A stretch of 5,313 nt of DNA from the NCBI GenBank assembly GCA_022560215.1, contig JADFTO010000186.1:1-5313 (forward strand), in the 5' to 3' direction. Made by a program: the position numbers and the translations under genes. This DNA is from Pseudomonadota bacterium (GTDB lineage Bacteria > Pseudomonadota > Alphaproteobacteria > Rhodospirillales > 2-02-FULL-58-16). How positions within the stretch are numbered: the stretch's first letter is position 1; every line of letters starts with the position of its first letter. The notes beneath the pieces were generated by a model. It searched no databases. It saw only the letters and a list, made by a program, of their open reading frames with translations, and was not told the origin of the DNA. Positions 5,257 to 5,313 of the stretch are shown here, piece by piece.

Positions 5257-5311
5257 TAGTGTCCTTTCGAAACCGAAATTCGTTGATACGAATTTCGGAT
5301 TCAGGACACTA
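5257..5311. repeat. 55-bp imperfect palindrome, candidate MITE, copy 2
   Basis: TAGTGTCCT (5257-5265) and AGGACACTA (5303-5311) are perfect terminal inverted repeats. The inner stem is CCGAAATTCG (5273-5282) with CGAATTTCGG (5289-5298), a perfect ten pairs closing a six-base loop. The internal loop is 7 bases on the left and 4 on the right. It resembles copy 1 in reverse orientation: both begin TAGTGT and have an AAATTC core. Eleven bases (5246-5256) separate the two copies. The element is complete within the window, ending two bases before its edge. Confidence 0.8.
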
Positions 5312-5313
5312 GG

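Noticed and set aside
5180..5311. A CRISPR array or a Rho-independent terminator pair
   Set aside because: There are only two diverged units in opposite orientation, without regular spacers, and the stems are followed by no U-run. Perfect terminal repeats with CTAG/TA ends fit a transposon-like repeat better.

Overview
The window looks like chromosomal DNA from a high-GC alphaproteobacterium. A Rhodospirillales-type organism is my best guess, from the closely packed etfB-etfA pair of the mitochondrial/Paracoccus kind, the short phosphatidylserine decarboxylase next to a PssA with a basic N-terminus, and the type of small palindromic repeats present. That placement is an inference, not something the sequence proves. 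Most of the window is ordinary housekeeping DNA; the unusual material is in the last 330 bases.

Layout from left to right: a 132-base gene-free edge that contains one copy of an inverted repeat (101-135); etfA (133-1071, minus) and etfB (1071-1820, minus), transcribed etfB then etfA with a one-base stop/start overlap; a 153-base divergent intergenic region; a panE-family ketopantoate reductase paralogue (1974-2897, plus); a 14-bp perfect tandem repeat spanning its stop codon; a small membrane-anchored protein of unknown function (2929-3393, plus); a GC-rich hairpin between convergent genes (3404-3419); pssA (3420-4232, minus) and psd (4250-4933, minus), transcribed psd then pssA; then 380 bases (4934-5313) without an intact gene. 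That last stretch holds the psd leader, the second copy of the inverted repeat (4990-5014), a degraded piece of an EgtD-type histidine methyltransferase gene (about 5014-5176), and two related palindromic elements (5180-5245 and 5257-5311).

Functionally, EtfB and EtfA form the FAD/AMP heterodimer that carries electrons from acyl-CoA and related dehydrogenases to the quinone pool. PssA makes phosphatidylserine from CDP-diacylglycerol and serine, and Psd decarboxylates it to phosphatidylethanolamine, so the two genes encode consecutive membrane-lipid steps. The PanE-family enzyme lacks two asparagines of the classical active site, so its substrate may not be ketopantoate. I see no new defence, CRISPR or biosynthetic system. 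The most interesting points are the ergothioneine-gene remnant, the paired palindromes with TA/CTAG borders that look like non-autonomous insertion elements, and the 25-bp inverted repeat, one copy of which starts at the etfA stop codon while the other abuts the egtD remnant.
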